Origin: RGIG5579 sp045590715
GTDB lineage: Bacteria > Bacillota > Clostridia > Oscillospirales > SIG627
Direction of reading: 5' to 3'
NCBI GenBank assembly: GCA_045590715.1
Contig: JAZNRO010000049.1
Span: forward strand, 3,465 to 67,464
Length of the DNA: 64,000 nucleotides
Shown: positions 51,418 through 59,032 of the stretch, piece by piece
Position numbering within the stretch: the stretch's first letter is position 1
Layout: each line of letters opens with the position of its first letter
Notes under the pieces: generated by a model
Databases searched by the model: none
Told to the model about the DNA's origin: nothing
What the model saw: only the letters and a program-made list of their open reading frames with translations
Translations under genes and position numbers: made by a program

Positions 51418-51583
51418 AGTTCAACTCCTTTTCTCTAGCCAGCCGTTCTCTTGCTTTCTTGCTTTCAACATAGGGTCGGAGCATTGCTTTGATTTTTCTT
51501 ATCAAGCGCACCTTTTCTTTGCACTTTTGACACATTGCGGGACAGTCGGATTTCACACCGCAGTAAGCACAGTAGTATACCAT
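51386..51583 (-). CDS. Small zinc-ribbon protein
   Basis: 65 aa. N-terminal C-A-Y-C-x8-C-x2-C (Y-C-A-Y-C-G-V-K-S-D-C-P-A-M-C-Q-K-C) zinc-ribbon, then a basic helix. The 3' end overlaps the late-regulator start by 32 nt. Probable DNA- or RNA-binding accessory; no known function. Confidence 0.65.
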   Translation of the reverse strand: MVYYCAYCGVKSDCPAMCQKCKEKVRLIRKIKAMLRPYVESKKARERLAREKELNYGNDKDLHEH

Positions 51584-51670
51584 TTACTCGTCCCTCCCAC
51601 TTGCAATAAGCACGCATAAGATTAAAAAACTGAAAATACCGCCTACAACACAGCCTAACAAAAAGTCCAT
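51584..51670 (-). CDS. Very small membrane protein (28 aa)
   Basis: ATG at 51668-51670 overlaps the stop of the preceding gene (TAATG), and the stop touches the next ATG. One membrane helix (G-C-V-V-G-G-I-F-S-F-L-I-L-C-V-L-I-A). The end-to-end coupling with both neighbours argues that it is real. Confidence 0.5.
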   Translation of the reverse strand: MDFLLGCVVGGIFSFLILCVLIASGRDE

Positions 51671-51804
51671 TATTTTTTCTTTCCTTTCTTCTCCAGAATA
51701 CGCTCTACGATGAGGATAATTCCCATCGCAATAAGAACAACTGCGGTAATTTGAGTAAGTACCAACAGCACACGAATTAGAATAAGAAAATCAATTACTG
51801 TCAT
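51670..51804 (-). CDS. Small membrane protein (44 aa)
   Basis: M-T-V-I-D-F-L-I-L-I-R-V-L-L-V-L, one long hydrophobic helix, then basic E-K-K-G-K-K-K. ATGA overlap with the upstream gene and TAATG overlap with the downstream gene. A phage inner-membrane miniprotein. Confidence 0.55.
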   Translation of the reverse strand: MTVIDFLILIRVLLVLTQITAVVLIAMGIILIVERILEKKGKKK

Positions 51805-52001
51805 TCCCCACACCCCATTTCTTTCTCAATCCGATATAACCTCGATTCCAGTTCTTTAATCTCATCTTCCAATTTGAGACTTTTTGAATAAGCAAATAAG
51901 GAAAAAACACTTCCTGCCATCCACCACAAACCGCTGATGTTTTCATAATAAAAACCTGCACAAAAGCAAACAGCGGAACAAATCAGCAACGCCACAATCA
52001 C
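51801..52001 (-). CDS. Small phage membrane protein with C-terminal coiled coil
   Basis: 66 aa: two short hydrophobic helices (residues 3-18 and 25-41) and a coiled-coil tail (L-E-D-E-I-K-E-L-E-S-R-L-Y-R-I-E). 4-bp overlap with both neighbours. Function unknown. Confidence 0.6.
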   Translation of the reverse strand: MIVALLICSAVCFCAGFYYENISGLWWMAGSVFSLFAYSKSLKLEDEIKELESRLYRIEKEMGCGE

Positions 52002-52381
52002 AACTCCACCCCCATTTCTTTTACTAATCGTTCAATATCGTCAAATGATAAAACAGACATGTCACCGCTTTTAGCGAGAAGTAAAAACATTTTCATCCTC
52101 TTGGCAAACTCTTTGATTGCTTCTGATCTGCCCATCCTTTTCGCAATCTCAACTTCCGCTTTTTGTCTTTCGCTCATTTCCTTGTAGAGTTCATCACAGT
52201 TTTTCTTCCATTCCTCAATCTCCGCATTTTTGCGGTTGATAAGGTCAAGTGCATATTGATATAATCTGTTCATACAATTCTGTCCCGTATTCCACATAGG
52301 ACAAGCGGGGCATTTTGTGTTTTGTGTGCAACACTCCAAAGCCTTCATAATCTCCTCTTCGGTCATTTTATTTTCGGTCAT
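51998..52381 (-). CDS. Phage protein with CxxC region and coiled coil
   Basis: 127 aa. Four cysteines in the first third (E-C-C-T-Q-N-T-K-C-P-A-C-P-M-W) suggest a metal site; a helical coiled coil follows (E-I-E-E-W-K-K-N-C-D-E-L-Y). Of the type found repeatedly in small-gene clusters of clostridial phages; function unknown. Confidence 0.65.
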   Translation of the reverse strand: MTENKMTEEEIMKALECCTQNTKCPACPMWNTGQNCMNRLYQYALDLINRKNAEIEEWKKNCDELYKEMSERQKAEVEIAKRMGRSEAIKEFAKRMKMFLLLAKSGDMSVLSFDDIERLVKEMGVEL

Positions 52382-52605
52382 TCTTTTACCTCACACCTTC
52401 CGCTTTCTAAAAAGTTTACAAATTCTTGATAACAACCAGGGCATAAATCAATTCGTCGTCCAAAACTGCTTCTCGGTTCTCCAACTCTCCAAAGAGTAAT
52501 TTTTGCTGAATACTCCTTTAGTTCATAAGTGGGGCAATAACACTCCATAGGGTTGATTATTTCTTTGCCACATCTATCACACACACAAGATGTTAATTTG
52601 CTCAT
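52378..52605 (-). CDS. Small zinc-ribbon phage protein
   Basis: 75 aa. C-V-C-D-R-C-G-K-E-I near the start and L-C-P-G-C-Y-Q-E-F near the end form two CxxC knuckles, as in treble-clef/zinc-ribbon proteins. Start overlaps the upstream stop by 3 nt (ATGA). Function unknown. Confidence 0.65.
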   Translation of the reverse strand: MSKLTSCVCDRCGKEIINPMECYCPTYELKEYSAKITLWRVGEPRSSFGRRIDLCPGCYQEFVNFLESGRCEVKE

Positions 52606-52772
52606 TCTCTACCACCCCCAAGAAAGGTATTTAGCATTTTCTTTTTCCAGGTCGGCTTTTCTTCCACAAGTCGCATACACTCCCGAAAGCCCTCGACATA
52701 GTCAGAGTTTTCGCCGTGCATTTTTACAAGATGATCGTATCTCTCCTTGATCTGTTCAAATTTTCCGTCCAT
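52602..52772 (-). CDS. Small phage protein (56 aa)
   Basis: M-D-G-K-F-E-Q-I-K-E-R-Y-D-H-L-V-K-M-H-G to the end L-G-G-G-R-E. GGAGG lies before the ATG (52770-52772), and the stop overlaps the next start. Charged and helical; function unknown. Confidence 0.55.
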   Translation of the reverse strand: MDGKFEQIKERYDHLVKMHGENSDYVEGFRECMRLVEEKPTWKKKMLNTFLGGGRE

Positions 52773-52773
52773 T

Positions 52774-53061
52774 TCATTCCTCCTTGAATGATAAACATTT
52801 AGCTAGTTCTTTTATCCATACGGGATCTGTTTTGCATAGTTCGTGTTCCACAAATTCGGGACACCTATATACGTCGTATGAGTCGGCGGGAACGGTGCGA
52901 AGGCCGACGCCAGTTTGATAGACTCGCACGCCTACGCTTGTTTTTTTTGCTCTCCAGCCCTTTACGGGCTTTAAGCTCTTTGACCAGCTACACCCGCTTG
53001 TCGTTGCCTTTTGGCAATAAAAGCATAGTGTGGGGTGTTGGTAAGGCCCTTTTTTTCTCAT
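52774..53061 (-). CDS. Cysteine-containing phage protein
   Basis: 95 aa from the ATG at 53059-53061 (GGGAGG upstream). Contains C-F-Y-C-Q-K-A, a tryptophan-rich W-S-K-S-L-K-P-V-K-G-W segment and a later C-P-E-F, plausibly a zinc site. It occurs in the replication/small-gene region; function unknown. Confidence 0.6.
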   Translation of the reverse strand: MRKKGPYQHPTLCFYCQKATTSGCSWSKSLKPVKGWRAKKTSVGVRVYQTGVGLRTVPADSYDVYRCPEFVEHELCKTDPVWIKELAKCLSFKEE

Positions 53062-53062
53062 T

Positions 53063-53320
53063 TCAAACCTCCCCACTTAACCACCGCATACACCGATCAA
53101 ACAGCGCCATTTTCAAGCATACCGCCTGTACCTTGTTTTTGACTGTTCTATCATTCTGGAGCATAAGCTCGGCCATTGTCATTGCCACTTGTTCTATATC
53201 CATATCCTTTAGCTGGTCGTAGTTCGTGATATGCTTTGCGTAGCCTTTCTCAATACATACGCTGGCGCACTTGCCGTATTCTTTAAGCCACGAGCACTTT
53301 TCTTTTACGCACTTTTGCAT
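53063..53320 (-). CDS. Small cysteine-rich phage protein
   Basis: 85 aa, with C-V-K-E-K-C-S-W and C-A-S-V-C-I-E in the first 25 residues and a helical rest (E-Q-V-A-M-T-M-A-E-L-M-L-Q-N). Probably a metal-binding miniprotein. Function unknown. Confidence 0.55.
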   Translation of the reverse strand: MQKCVKEKCSWLKEYGKCASVCIEKGYAKHITNYDQLKDMDIEQVAMTMAELMLQNDRTVKNKVQAVCLKMALFDRCMRWLSGEV

Positions 53321-53331
53321 TTATCCACTCG

Positions 53332-53730
53332 TCAGCCCTCTAGTAAGGGCTGGCTTTTTCCTTTCAGTAAGTTTTCAATATTGCTGTATTGTATGATCGT
53401 ATCGTTGCGCTCGGTGTACTGCGCGGTGTGCGCCATAATGTACTGGTTTACCTTGCGCTCGTTTCCGTCGGCGATCGTCAATACATTTACTGTTGCCTCG
53501 GCGTGCATATTCCGCAGTTCCTCGATCATGTCCGCAATGGTAGGCGGGAATTTTGAGCCTTTGACGAAATGATCCAGCGCTATTTCAATAATTCCGTAGG
53601 GCGTTGCCTTGAAGGCACGGTGCCACATATTCACCGTGGCCAGCGTGGTATCGTTGTCTATACCCTTGTATGAGTTAGGGTAGGCCAGCTTAATCATAGC
53701 GAGGAGCTTTGCGCTTTCTTCCAGCGTCAT
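53332..53730 (-). CDS. Helicase-loader-like protein (G39P-type)
   Basis: 132 aa helical protein (L-L-A-M-I-K-L-A-Y-P-N-S-Y-K-G, then V-N-M-W-H-R-A-F, F-V-K-G-S-K-F-P-P-T-I-A-D-M). This is the pattern of phage loader/inhibitors of the replicative helicase (SPP1 G39P group). It follows the replisome organizer gene by one base, as expected for an initiator-loader pair that recruits the host DnaB helicase. Confidence 0.7.
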   Translation of the reverse strand: MTLEESAKLLAMIKLAYPNSYKGIDNDTTLATVNMWHRAFKATPYGIIEIALDHFVKGSKFPPTIADMIEELRNMHAEATVNVLTIADGNERKVNQYIMAHTAQYTERNDTIIQYSNIENLLKGKSQPLLEG

Positions 53731-53731
53731 A

Positions 53732-54496
53732 TTATCCCTCCTTTAGAAGATCCAGAAACGGGTTACTGCTCGCCGTCGGCTTAGCTTTCTGCTCGTCGTT
53801 CTTGGCCCATTTGAGGATCGCCAGATAATGCGACTTGTATTTGTAGCCTTTGAGCGCCAGCCCTTCCGATAACGCGTTGATTTTGTCCTCATAGTCGGTA
53901 GGGAATTTTTGTTGTAGTTTGGTGTATTCCTCGTCGGTGAGTAATACGTTTTTGTGTTCGCCGTGCTTGTGTTTTTTCGGAGCCGTAGGCGTAGAATTAG
54001 ATATTTCTTTATCTTCTTCTTTTTCTTTTTCTTCTTCTATATCTGTTGCGTGACACTCCGTGACAGTCACGTGACTGGTCACGTGACAGTCACGTGACAT
54101 ATCTCCAAGGGGTCTTTCCTTCTCCCTCTGCTTTTGTTTTCGGAGGCGATTTTGTTCGCGGATCGTTTCCAGCCCGTCTAAATTTTGATACTCACCCCAG
54201 CCAGCAATGGAAAAGAAACCGTCCTTTGCTACGATCATGTTCAGCTGATCCAGTACCTCGATACCGAGGATCACCGTGTTTTCTTCAAAACCTAGCTCGT
54301 CGGCTAGCATTTTTGTTGTGTACGGTATGTTTTCTGTTAAGAAGATCATACCGCCCGCGTTGCACCGTCCCGCCATAGTGAGGAGCATTATCCAAAGCAG
54401 TACGATATTGTTACCGTCGGGGAGTCTCCGTAAATGCTTTATTTTTCTGTTGTCAAACATATCCGTAGTAAGTTTGATCCACTTAACGTCCGCCAC
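53732..54496 (-). CDS. Phage replisome organizer (replication initiator)
   Basis: 254 aa. N-terminal winged-helix domain (W-I-K-L-T-T-D-M-F-D-N-R-K-I-K, later L-A-D-E-L-G-F-E-E-N) as in phage_rep_org_N proteins. A linker at about 115-175 is encoded partly by the iteron repeats, and a basic C-terminal domain follows. It binds the origin inside its own gene (54049-54098) and loads the helicase through the next gene's product. Confidence 0.88.
   Translation of the reverse strand: MADVKWIKLTTDMFDNRKIKHLRRLPDGNNIVLLWIMLLTMAGRCNAGGMIFLTENIPYTTKMLADELGFEENTVILGIEVLDQLNMIVAKDGFFSIAGWGEYQNLDGLETIREQNRLRKQKQREKERPLGDMSRDCHVTSHVTVTECHATDIEEEKEKEEDKEISNSTPTAPKKHKHGEHKNVLLTDEEYTKLQQKFPTDYEDKINALSEGLALKGYKYKSHYLAILKWAKNDEQKAKPTASSNPFLDLLKEG
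54049..54098. other. Iteron array, probable prophage replication origin
   Basis: Three perfect copies of the palindrome GTCACGTGAC (54066-54075, 54078-54087, 54089-54098), spaced 12 and 11 bp start to start, plus two half copies CGTGACA (54049-54055 and 54059-54065). The adjoining stretch 54000-54040 is T-rich. It lies inside the replisome organizer gene, the usual place for siphophage origins. Confidence 0.75.
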
Positions 54497-54857
54497 CGTT
54501 TGCCACCCCTCCCTCGATATATTCCTCTAGGCGCTGTTTTACCTCAAAGGCTTTGTATAGTTTCATAAAGTCGTCCAATTCCATTGTTACCAGCCACCCG
54601 CACCGATTTTTTCTGTGAAACACGGTAGGGAAGTCTCCGTTCTTCGCGTCCCGCTTGGCTTGGTCCATAGCGTTGTATAAATTCAACTGTTCCACCCTTT
54701 TACATTCAATATGAATGTTCGGGAGGCCCAGAACGTCGGCTTGTCCGTCCTTGCCGTTATACTGGACGCTACGCTTTGTATCGTAGCCGTATTCCTTTAA
54801 TTTGTGGGCCAGCTCTAATTCACCAGCCTTTCCCTTTTGTCTGCTGTTAATAGGCAT
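54483..54857 (-). CDS. Holliday-junction resolvase-like nuclease (PDDEXK)
   Basis: 124 aa from the ATG at 54855-54857 (AGGAGGTG upstream). Core motif K-G-K-A-G-E-L-E-L-A near the start, the metal-binding Q-A-D-V-L-G and I-H-I-E-C-K-R-V-E, as in Hjc/VRR-like PDDEXK nucleases. It resolves branched recombination/replication intermediates. Overlaps the next gene by 14 nt. Confidence 0.8.
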   Translation of the reverse strand: MPINSRQKGKAGELELAHKLKEYGYDTKRSVQYNGKDGQADVLGLPNIHIECKRVEQLNLYNAMDQAKRDAKNGDFPTVFHRKNRCGWLVTMELDDFMKLYKAFEVKQRLEEYIEGGVANGGGR

Positions 54858-54872
54858 TACGCCCACCTCCTG

Positions 54873-55277
54873 TTAGAATGGTAAGTCCTGTTCGCTGGTC
54901 ATTTCCTCAAACTGTGTCTCGTTCCCGCCGTAGGGTACGCTCGGCGCGCCGGTTTTCTTGCTGTCTACAAACTGCGCCTCGTCTGCGATTACCTCGGTAG
55001 CGTAGCGCTTGTTTCCGTTGCCGTCCGTCCAACTGCGGGTCTGGATCTCGCCTTTAATAAAAATCGCGCTACCTTTTTTGAAATACTTTGCGATAAATTC
55101 CGCGGTATTCCTCCACGCTACGACATTGATAAAGTCGGCTTGCTGTTCCTCGCCCTTGGAGTATCTTCTGTTCACCGCGATAGTAAATGTGGTTACTGCC
55201 ACGCCGTTGGTGGTCTGTTTCAGTTCGGGATCTGCTGTCAGTCTGCCGATCAGCATTGTTACGTTCAAATTTGCCAT
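54873..55277 (-). CDS. ssb: Single-stranded DNA-binding protein
   Basis: 134 aa OB-fold: M-L-I-G-R-L-T-A-D-P-E-L-K-Q-T, then F-T-I-A-V-N-R-R-Y, I-N-V-V-A-W-R-N-T-A-E-F. The acidic tip E-Q-D-L-P-F is the usual SSB C-terminus that binds repair/replication partners. Phage-encoded copy serving replication and recombination. Confidence 0.96.
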   Translation of the reverse strand: MANLNVTMLIGRLTADPELKQTTNGVAVTTFTIAVNRRYSKGEEQQADFINVVAWRNTAEFIAKYFKKGSAIFIKGEIQTRSWTDGNGNKRYATEVIADEAQFVDSKKTGAPSVPYGGNETQFEEMTSEQDLPF

Positions 55278-55293
55278 TTTGTTTTCTCCTTTG

Positions 55294-55581
55294 TTATAAA
55301 TAATTTTTTCCGAATATGGAGCGGAAGTCGTCCACGCTCCAGTTATAATGTTCCATTGCTTTCTGTTGCGCCTTTGCTTGTAGGCGTTTTCTTAATTTTG
55401 CGTTAAAATGTACGCCGTGTGGTGGCTCGTTGTGGTGGTTATGACATAGCCACACTTTGAGGCCGTACCGCTCGCTTAATTTCCTGTTGGGGTTGCCTCC
55501 AAATACGTGGTGGCACTCCAGCCAGATCGTACTACCGCAGATATAGCACTTTTTATCTGTTTGTATGATAGATTTAGCCAT
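55294..55581 (-). CDS. HNH-like zinc nuclease
   Basis: 95 aa. C-Y-I-C-G near the start, E-C-H-H-V-F-G-G and L-C-H-N-H-H-N-E-P-P-H-G-V-H-F-N form a small HNH/zinc-finger fold. Similar phage proteins are annotated as HNH endonucleases or recombination-associated nucleases. It overlaps the upstream gene by 8 nt. Confidence 0.75.
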   Translation of the reverse strand: MAKSIIQTDKKCYICGSTIWLECHHVFGGNPNRKLSERYGLKVWLCHNHHNEPPHGVHFNAKLRKRLQAKAQQKAMEHYNWSVDDFRSIFGKNYL

Positions 55582-56101
55582 TGTCCCATAGGCTTTTTAG
55601 CTTTGCGATTTCCTCTGGCGTGCGGGTATCTATATCCAGATCCTTTGCCTCTTGCACGATACCGTCTATGAAAACAGCCATTTCCCGCTTGTCAAAGTCG
55701 CTACTGCCTTTGTATACCCTGTAATGCTTGAATAGGGTACCGTTGAGCGTGCTTTCTCCCGCCTCCTCGCAATACTTAACGTATTCGGTGATAGGGATAT
55801 TAGCCTTGACGCTGATAAGCTCGCTCTGGCCGTATTCCTTTAGCATTTTGAAATATGCGTCCTCTTTGCTGATCCTCAAAACGTTACCGATCTCGGTTAA
55901 TAGTTTCCAAGCGTAGGCGTTAGCATTAAGGGATCGCTTTTCGCGGTATTTGTCTATTTTTATTGATAGCCTGTCCGCGCCGTTTAGTTCATCGTAGCAG
56001 TTCATAGCCGACTGTTTTTGATTTACCGCCAGCGTTAAAAGAGCCTTTCCTGTTTTGTAGTCTATGTTTAGTTCTTTGATCGTTCCATGAAGATCGTACA
56101 T
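55574..56101 (-). CDS. Phage recombination-associated protein (NinB-like)
   Basis: 175 aa. R-S-L-N-A-N-A-Y-A-W-K-L-L-T-E-I-G and I-S-K-E-D-A-Y-F-K-M-L-K-E-Y-G are features of NinB-like phage proteins. N-terminal beta part with D-Y-K-T-G-K-A-L-L-T-L-A-V. It lies between the exonuclease and HNH genes, so a role in recombination is likely. Family assignment is moderate. Confidence 0.65.
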   Translation of the reverse strand: MYDLHGTIKELNIDYKTGKALLTLAVNQKQSAMNCYDELNGADRLSIKIDKYREKRSLNANAYAWKLLTEIGNVLRISKEDAYFKMLKEYGQSELISVKANIPITEYVKYCEEAGESTLNGTLFKHYRVYKGSSDFDKREMAVFIDGIVQEAKDLDIDTRTPEEIAKLKSLWDNG

Positions 56102-56102
56102 A

Positions 56103-57011
56103 TCAAGCGCCCTTCGGGAGGGTTACTTTTACAAAGCCAGCGCGTCCCGCCTTTTTCTTCTCGATATCGTGCCGGTACATTTCGTACAGCGCGGGGTTTT
56201 CTGCTTTGAATGTTTCGGCGTCAAACTCGGTAACGGTTTCCGTGGTGCTTTCCACCGCGTCTACTCGCGTGATCTTAATACCGCTGGGCGTTTCCCAAGT
56301 CTTAACGTTGTACTTGGTCATTGCCTCAAATAAAGCTTGTTTTACCTTCTTCTGCTCGGTCTCCAGCGCTTTATAATCAGCCATGCGTCGCTCGATCTCC
56401 ACTACTTTTTTGGAGATAGCCACCAGTTCGTTTGGCTGGAAGTCCTGTTCGGATAAAAGCGGGTTATTTCTTAACCGCGCTAAATCGGCACGGAACCGCT
56501 CTATTTCGGCTTTTACCTCGTCTAGCGAGGATTTGTATACCTCGATATCGATATCAAACGTGGATAGCCTGTTCGCGTCAAAGGCGGGGTTAAAATCTTC
56601 GGGTCTGCTATATACCGCCAGCAGTCCTTTTTTTACTCCGTACAAGTCCATATAGAAAAGCAACTGCACCAAGTATTTTTTGTATTTGTCTACCGTGTCG
56701 TGAATATTTGAAGTAGTTTTGATTTCGAGAATAGCGTCGCCGTTAAAGCCGTCGCAGTTCCCGCGCAGATCGTCGATAATCGTTTGCGCTGGTGCGAAAG
56801 TCGTCGCGCGCTCGGTGTTGATATAATCGCGAATTTTGGGTTCCATAACGTCGCCGTACTCGGTGTATTTATTGCCCGCGAAGTCGCTCTGGATCAGTCC
56901 CGCCTTTTCCTGTAACAGTTCCCAGCGGGTCGTAAATGGGCTAATCCCCATAATAATCGGGATATCCGAGCCTCCGATATATTTGTCTCTGTCTATTGTT
57001 ACGTCGATCAT
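56103..57011 (-). CDS. YqaJ-type phage recombinase/exonuclease
   Basis: 302 aa. I-G-G-S-D-I-P-I-I-M-G-I-S-P-F near the N-terminus, then E-Y-G-D-V-M-E-P-K-I-R-D-Y, D-G-F-N-G-D-A-I-L-E-I-K-T-T with the PDDEXK metal residues, and K-Y-L-V-Q-L-L-F-Y-M. Processive 5'-3' exonuclease that makes single strands for the annealing protein. A coiled coil (about 195-235) precedes the C-terminal domain. Confidence 0.92.
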   Translation of the reverse strand: MIDVTIDRDKYIGGSDIPIIMGISPFTTRWELLQEKAGLIQSDFAGNKYTEYGDVMEPKIRDYINTERATTFAPAQTIIDDLRGNCDGFNGDAILEIKTTSNIHDTVDKYKKYLVQLLFYMDLYGVKKGLLAVYSRPEDFNPAFDANRLSTFDIDIEVYKSSLDEVKAEIERFRADLARLRNNPLLSEQDFQPNELVAISKKVVEIERRMADYKALETEQKKVKQALFEAMTKYNVKTWETPSGIKITRVDAVESTTETVTEFDAETFKAENPALYEMYRHDIEKKKAGRAGFVKVTLPKGA

Positions 57012-57012
57012 A

Positions 57013-57678
57013 TTAGCCCTCCAACTCTGCCAACAGCGCTGTATAGGTTTCTGCTGTGGTTTCTTTATTCAGTCCCTTTTCGGTAGCGTAGGCGTTCTTA
57101 TCAATTCCCAGCTCGTCAAGCTTTGCGATCAATAACTCGCGCGGGGTTTTCTGTTTGCCTTTAGCGGCGGGCTTTGCTTGCTCAAAAGTCGGCGCGTGAC
57201 CACCTTCTTTTTTAGGCTCGCCTTCGAGATTGTCATATTTAGTACCGCCAGCCGACCAGTAAACGTTTGCACCGATACCTAAAGCCTTACAGGCTACTGA
57301 TAAGGCGTCTGTTAATGCCATTTTGAAACATTCGTCATTTGTATACTTACCATTTCTCTCAACCGATACAAATTGGCTACCGCCTGTACCCTGTATAGCC
57401 TCACTCCATTCCCCTTTGACTTTTACAAACAAGTCGATATTTACAAACGCACACACTGTACCGTCCGCACCCTCGTGCAAATTCTTTTCCGTAATAATGT
57501 ATTTCCAGCCAAAGCCGACAGGCCCGAAAAGTTCTGTCAGCACTTTTATACGCCACATAGGGTTAATATCTGTCATACCCTTAATACGTCCCGCCGTGAT
57601 AGTTTTTTGTGCCTCTTTTGGCACCTCGGCGACTTTGTTGTAAATTGAAAGATTCTCATAATTTGAAATGTTACTCAT
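57013..57678 (-). CDS. Single-strand annealing protein (Rad52/Sak3-like)
   Basis: 221 aa. M-T-D-I-N-P-M-W-R-I-K-V-L-T-E-L-F-G-P-V-G-F-G-W-K-Y is characteristic, as is the later G-T-G-G-S and K-M-A-L-T-D-A-L-S-V-A-C-K-A-L-G. C-terminal tail acidic and disordered. It pairs with the exonuclease in a phage homologous recombination module. Confidence 0.82.
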   Translation of the reverse strand: MSNISNYENLSIYNKVAEVPKEAQKTITAGRIKGMTDINPMWRIKVLTELFGPVGFGWKYIITEKNLHEGADGTVCAFVNIDLFVKVKGEWSEAIQGTGGSQFVSVERNGKYTNDECFKMALTDALSVACKALGIGANVYWSAGGTKYDNLEGEPKKEGGHAPTFEQAKPAAKGKQKTPRELLIAKLDELGIDKNAYATEKGLNKETTAETYTALLAELEG

Positions 57679-57680
57679 AT

Positions 57681-57899
57681 TTAGACCGCCTTTTCAATTA
57701 AATAGTACTTTACGAAATGTACGGGCTTTCCGTATCTGTTCTGCGCCCGCTGTGGCTCCGTTCTAAAATCGTAGCCCTTGGCTTTTAATTCCTTGATCCG
57801 CGTTGCTAATTGAGTAATACCCAGATCAGCGTAGGCTTGGAAAGACGTTATGCTACCAAAGTCAGCTAAATATTTGAGGATCAGTTCTTTTTGACTCAT
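57681..57899 (-). CDS. Small winged-helix protein
   Basis: 72 aa. S-I-T-S-F-Q-A-Y-A-D-L-G-I-T-Q-L-A-T-R-I is a helix-turn-helix; the wing carries R-F-G-K-P-V-like sequence (N-R-Y-G-K-P-V-H). A phage DNA-binding accessory. It overlaps the upstream gene by 38 nt. Confidence 0.65.
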   Translation of the reverse strand: MSQKELILKYLADFGSITSFQAYADLGITQLATRIKELKAKGYDFRTEPQRAQNRYGKPVHFVKYYLIEKAV

Positions 57900-58074
57900 A
57901 TTGCTGTATTCCTTTCATTTGTTCTTCTTCCTCGTCACCGTAATACAGTTTCTGTAATACGCGCTCCGCAGATCTCTTGATCTCTTCTAACTGGATTTTG
58001 TTGTCTATTTCCGCAATGTCGGGAAAATGTACCCGAACCGTTGCGTTTGGATATTCAAATACCTGGTTTTGCAT
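57862..58074 (-). CDS. Small phage protein, helical
   Basis: 70 aa. Beta N-terminus (V-F-E-Y-P-N-A-T-V-R-V-H-F-P-D-I), then a helix (I-K-R-S-A-E-R-V-L-Q-K-L-Y-Y). Standard small protein ahead of the recombination module; function unknown. GAGGTGAT precedes the start. Confidence 0.65.
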   Translation of the reverse strand: MQNQVFEYPNATVRVHFPDIAEIDNKIQLEEIKRSAERVLQKLYYGDEEEEQMKGIQQYESKRTDPQIFS

Positions 58075-58210
58075 ATCATCACCTCGTTATGCTGTATGTT
58101 TTGATCGTTTGTCCCTATGCCCTTCGGGCTTGGTTATGTTTTGAAACGTTGGAGAAACGAAATATGCGCCATATTCTTTTTTGAGAACGCGTTTTTCGCA
58201 ACTTGTGGGA

Positions 58211-58426
58211 CTAAATTAAAGCTACACCAAGTAGCTCGTTTCTTTCTTCTGCTGTATTGAGTTTTAAAATCTCGCACAGTTTTAGGTATTCGTCCATATA
58301 AATACGGCGCTTGTTGTGTAGTTTCTGGTTGAACGTTACGACGTTGATATTCATTAGTTTCGCTACGTCGGGCTGTGTCAGTCCTAATAGGATCATGCGC
58401 GCCTTGACTTTTCTTGTGTTGATCAT
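58211..58426 (-). CDS. Small Cro/DUF739-like HTH protein
   Basis: 71 aa. XRE-type HTH: L-G-L-T-Q-P-D-V-A-K-L-M-N-I, then F-N-Q-K-L-H-N-K-R-R. Strong AAGGAGGTGAT site. Early regulator, possibly Cro-like or excision control. The 135-bp space downstream (58075-58210) has a small GCCCGAAGGGC hairpin and no gene. Confidence 0.75.
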   Translation of the reverse strand: MINTRKVKARMILLGLTQPDVAKLMNINVVTFNQKLHNKRRIYMDEYLKLCEILKLNTAEERNELLGVALI

Positions 58427-58441
58427 CGGATCACCTCCTTG

Positions 58442-58666
58442 TTATTTAGATAAAAGGTTAATAGTAGCTTTTAGCCTTGTGCGTTCGGTTTCCAGTTTTT
58501 CTTTCAGATCATATACCGTGTTTCCTAGATCGTCGTTTTCCGTTTCCAGTCGGTCGATCGCTCGATCCAGCCTTTCGCATTTGAAATTGTAATAAACCCA
58601 AATGCAGATCGTAACCGCCGTAAGGAAAAGCGTTATATAATAGAAAACGCCGTGGCAGAGACACAT
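58442..58666 (-). CDS. Small phage membrane protein with coiled coil
   Basis: 74 aa from the ATG at 58664-58666 (GAGGAGG upstream). A membrane helix (residues 8-23), then a coiled coil (L-D-R-A-I-D-R-L-E-T-E-N-D-D-L-G). It begins within a few bases of the end of the previous gene. Function unknown; perhaps superinfection exclusion. Confidence 0.6.
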   Translation of the reverse strand: MCLCHGVFYYITLFLTAVTICIWVYYNFKCERLDRAIDRLETENDDLGNTVYDLKEKLETERTRLKATINLLSK

Positions 58667-58667
58667 A

Positions 58668-58895
58668 TTATTCCACCTCCTCGCTGAATTTGTCGAGCTT
58701 TTCAAGCATTTCAAACGTTACCCCAGCCTTTTCGAGTTCCTTTCCCATTTTCTCATAAGCCCGTAGAGTATATAAATACTTGCGTCGGCGGTATCGGATT
58801 TGTTCGTCCTTTCTCGCCAATTTTACGTGTTCGGAGTTTTTCAGCCTTTCGATCTCTTGCTCCACTTGCTCGTCGGATAACCAGTTTTTAGCCAT
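58668..58895 (-). CDS. First early gene, small charged phage protein
   Basis: 75 aa from the ATG at 58893-58895. M-A-K-N-W-L-S-D-E-Q-V-E-Q-E-I-E-R-L, then R-Y-R-R-R-K-Y-L-Y and acidic helices. The common first early gene downstream of the early promoter (58964-58992) in this kind of phage. Unknown function. Confidence 0.65.
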   Translation of the reverse strand: MAKNWLSDEQVEQEIERLKNSEHVKLARKDEQIRYRRRKYLYTLRAYEKMGKELEKAGVTFEMLEKLDKFSEEVE

Positions 58896-58947
58896 TTGTC
58901 GTACCTCGTTCTTTCTTGTCGGTTTTTGTTGTAAATATTCGCGTTCT

Positions 58948-58992
58948 TGTTTACTGCACCACAATTATAGTAAACAAATTCGCAACTGTCAA
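58948..58992 (-). promoter_or_regulatory. Early phage promoter with operator half-sites
   Basis: Perfect minus-strand consensus: -35 TTGACA (58987-58992), 17-bp spacer, -10 TATAAT (58964-58969). It is overlapped by the inverted pair TGTTTACT (58948-58955) / AGTAAACA (58969-58976). A third AGTAAACA sits at 59073-59080, so the repressor probably binds these sites. Confidence 0.75.
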
Positions 58993-59032
58993 TAGTTTTT
59001 TCAATTTTTTTTTGTACTTTTTTTAAAAACCA

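Noticed and set aside
54049..54098. CRISPR-like repeat array
   Set aside because: The repeats are 10-bp palindromes 11-12 bp apart inside a coding gene, with no spacers; an iteron origin explains them.
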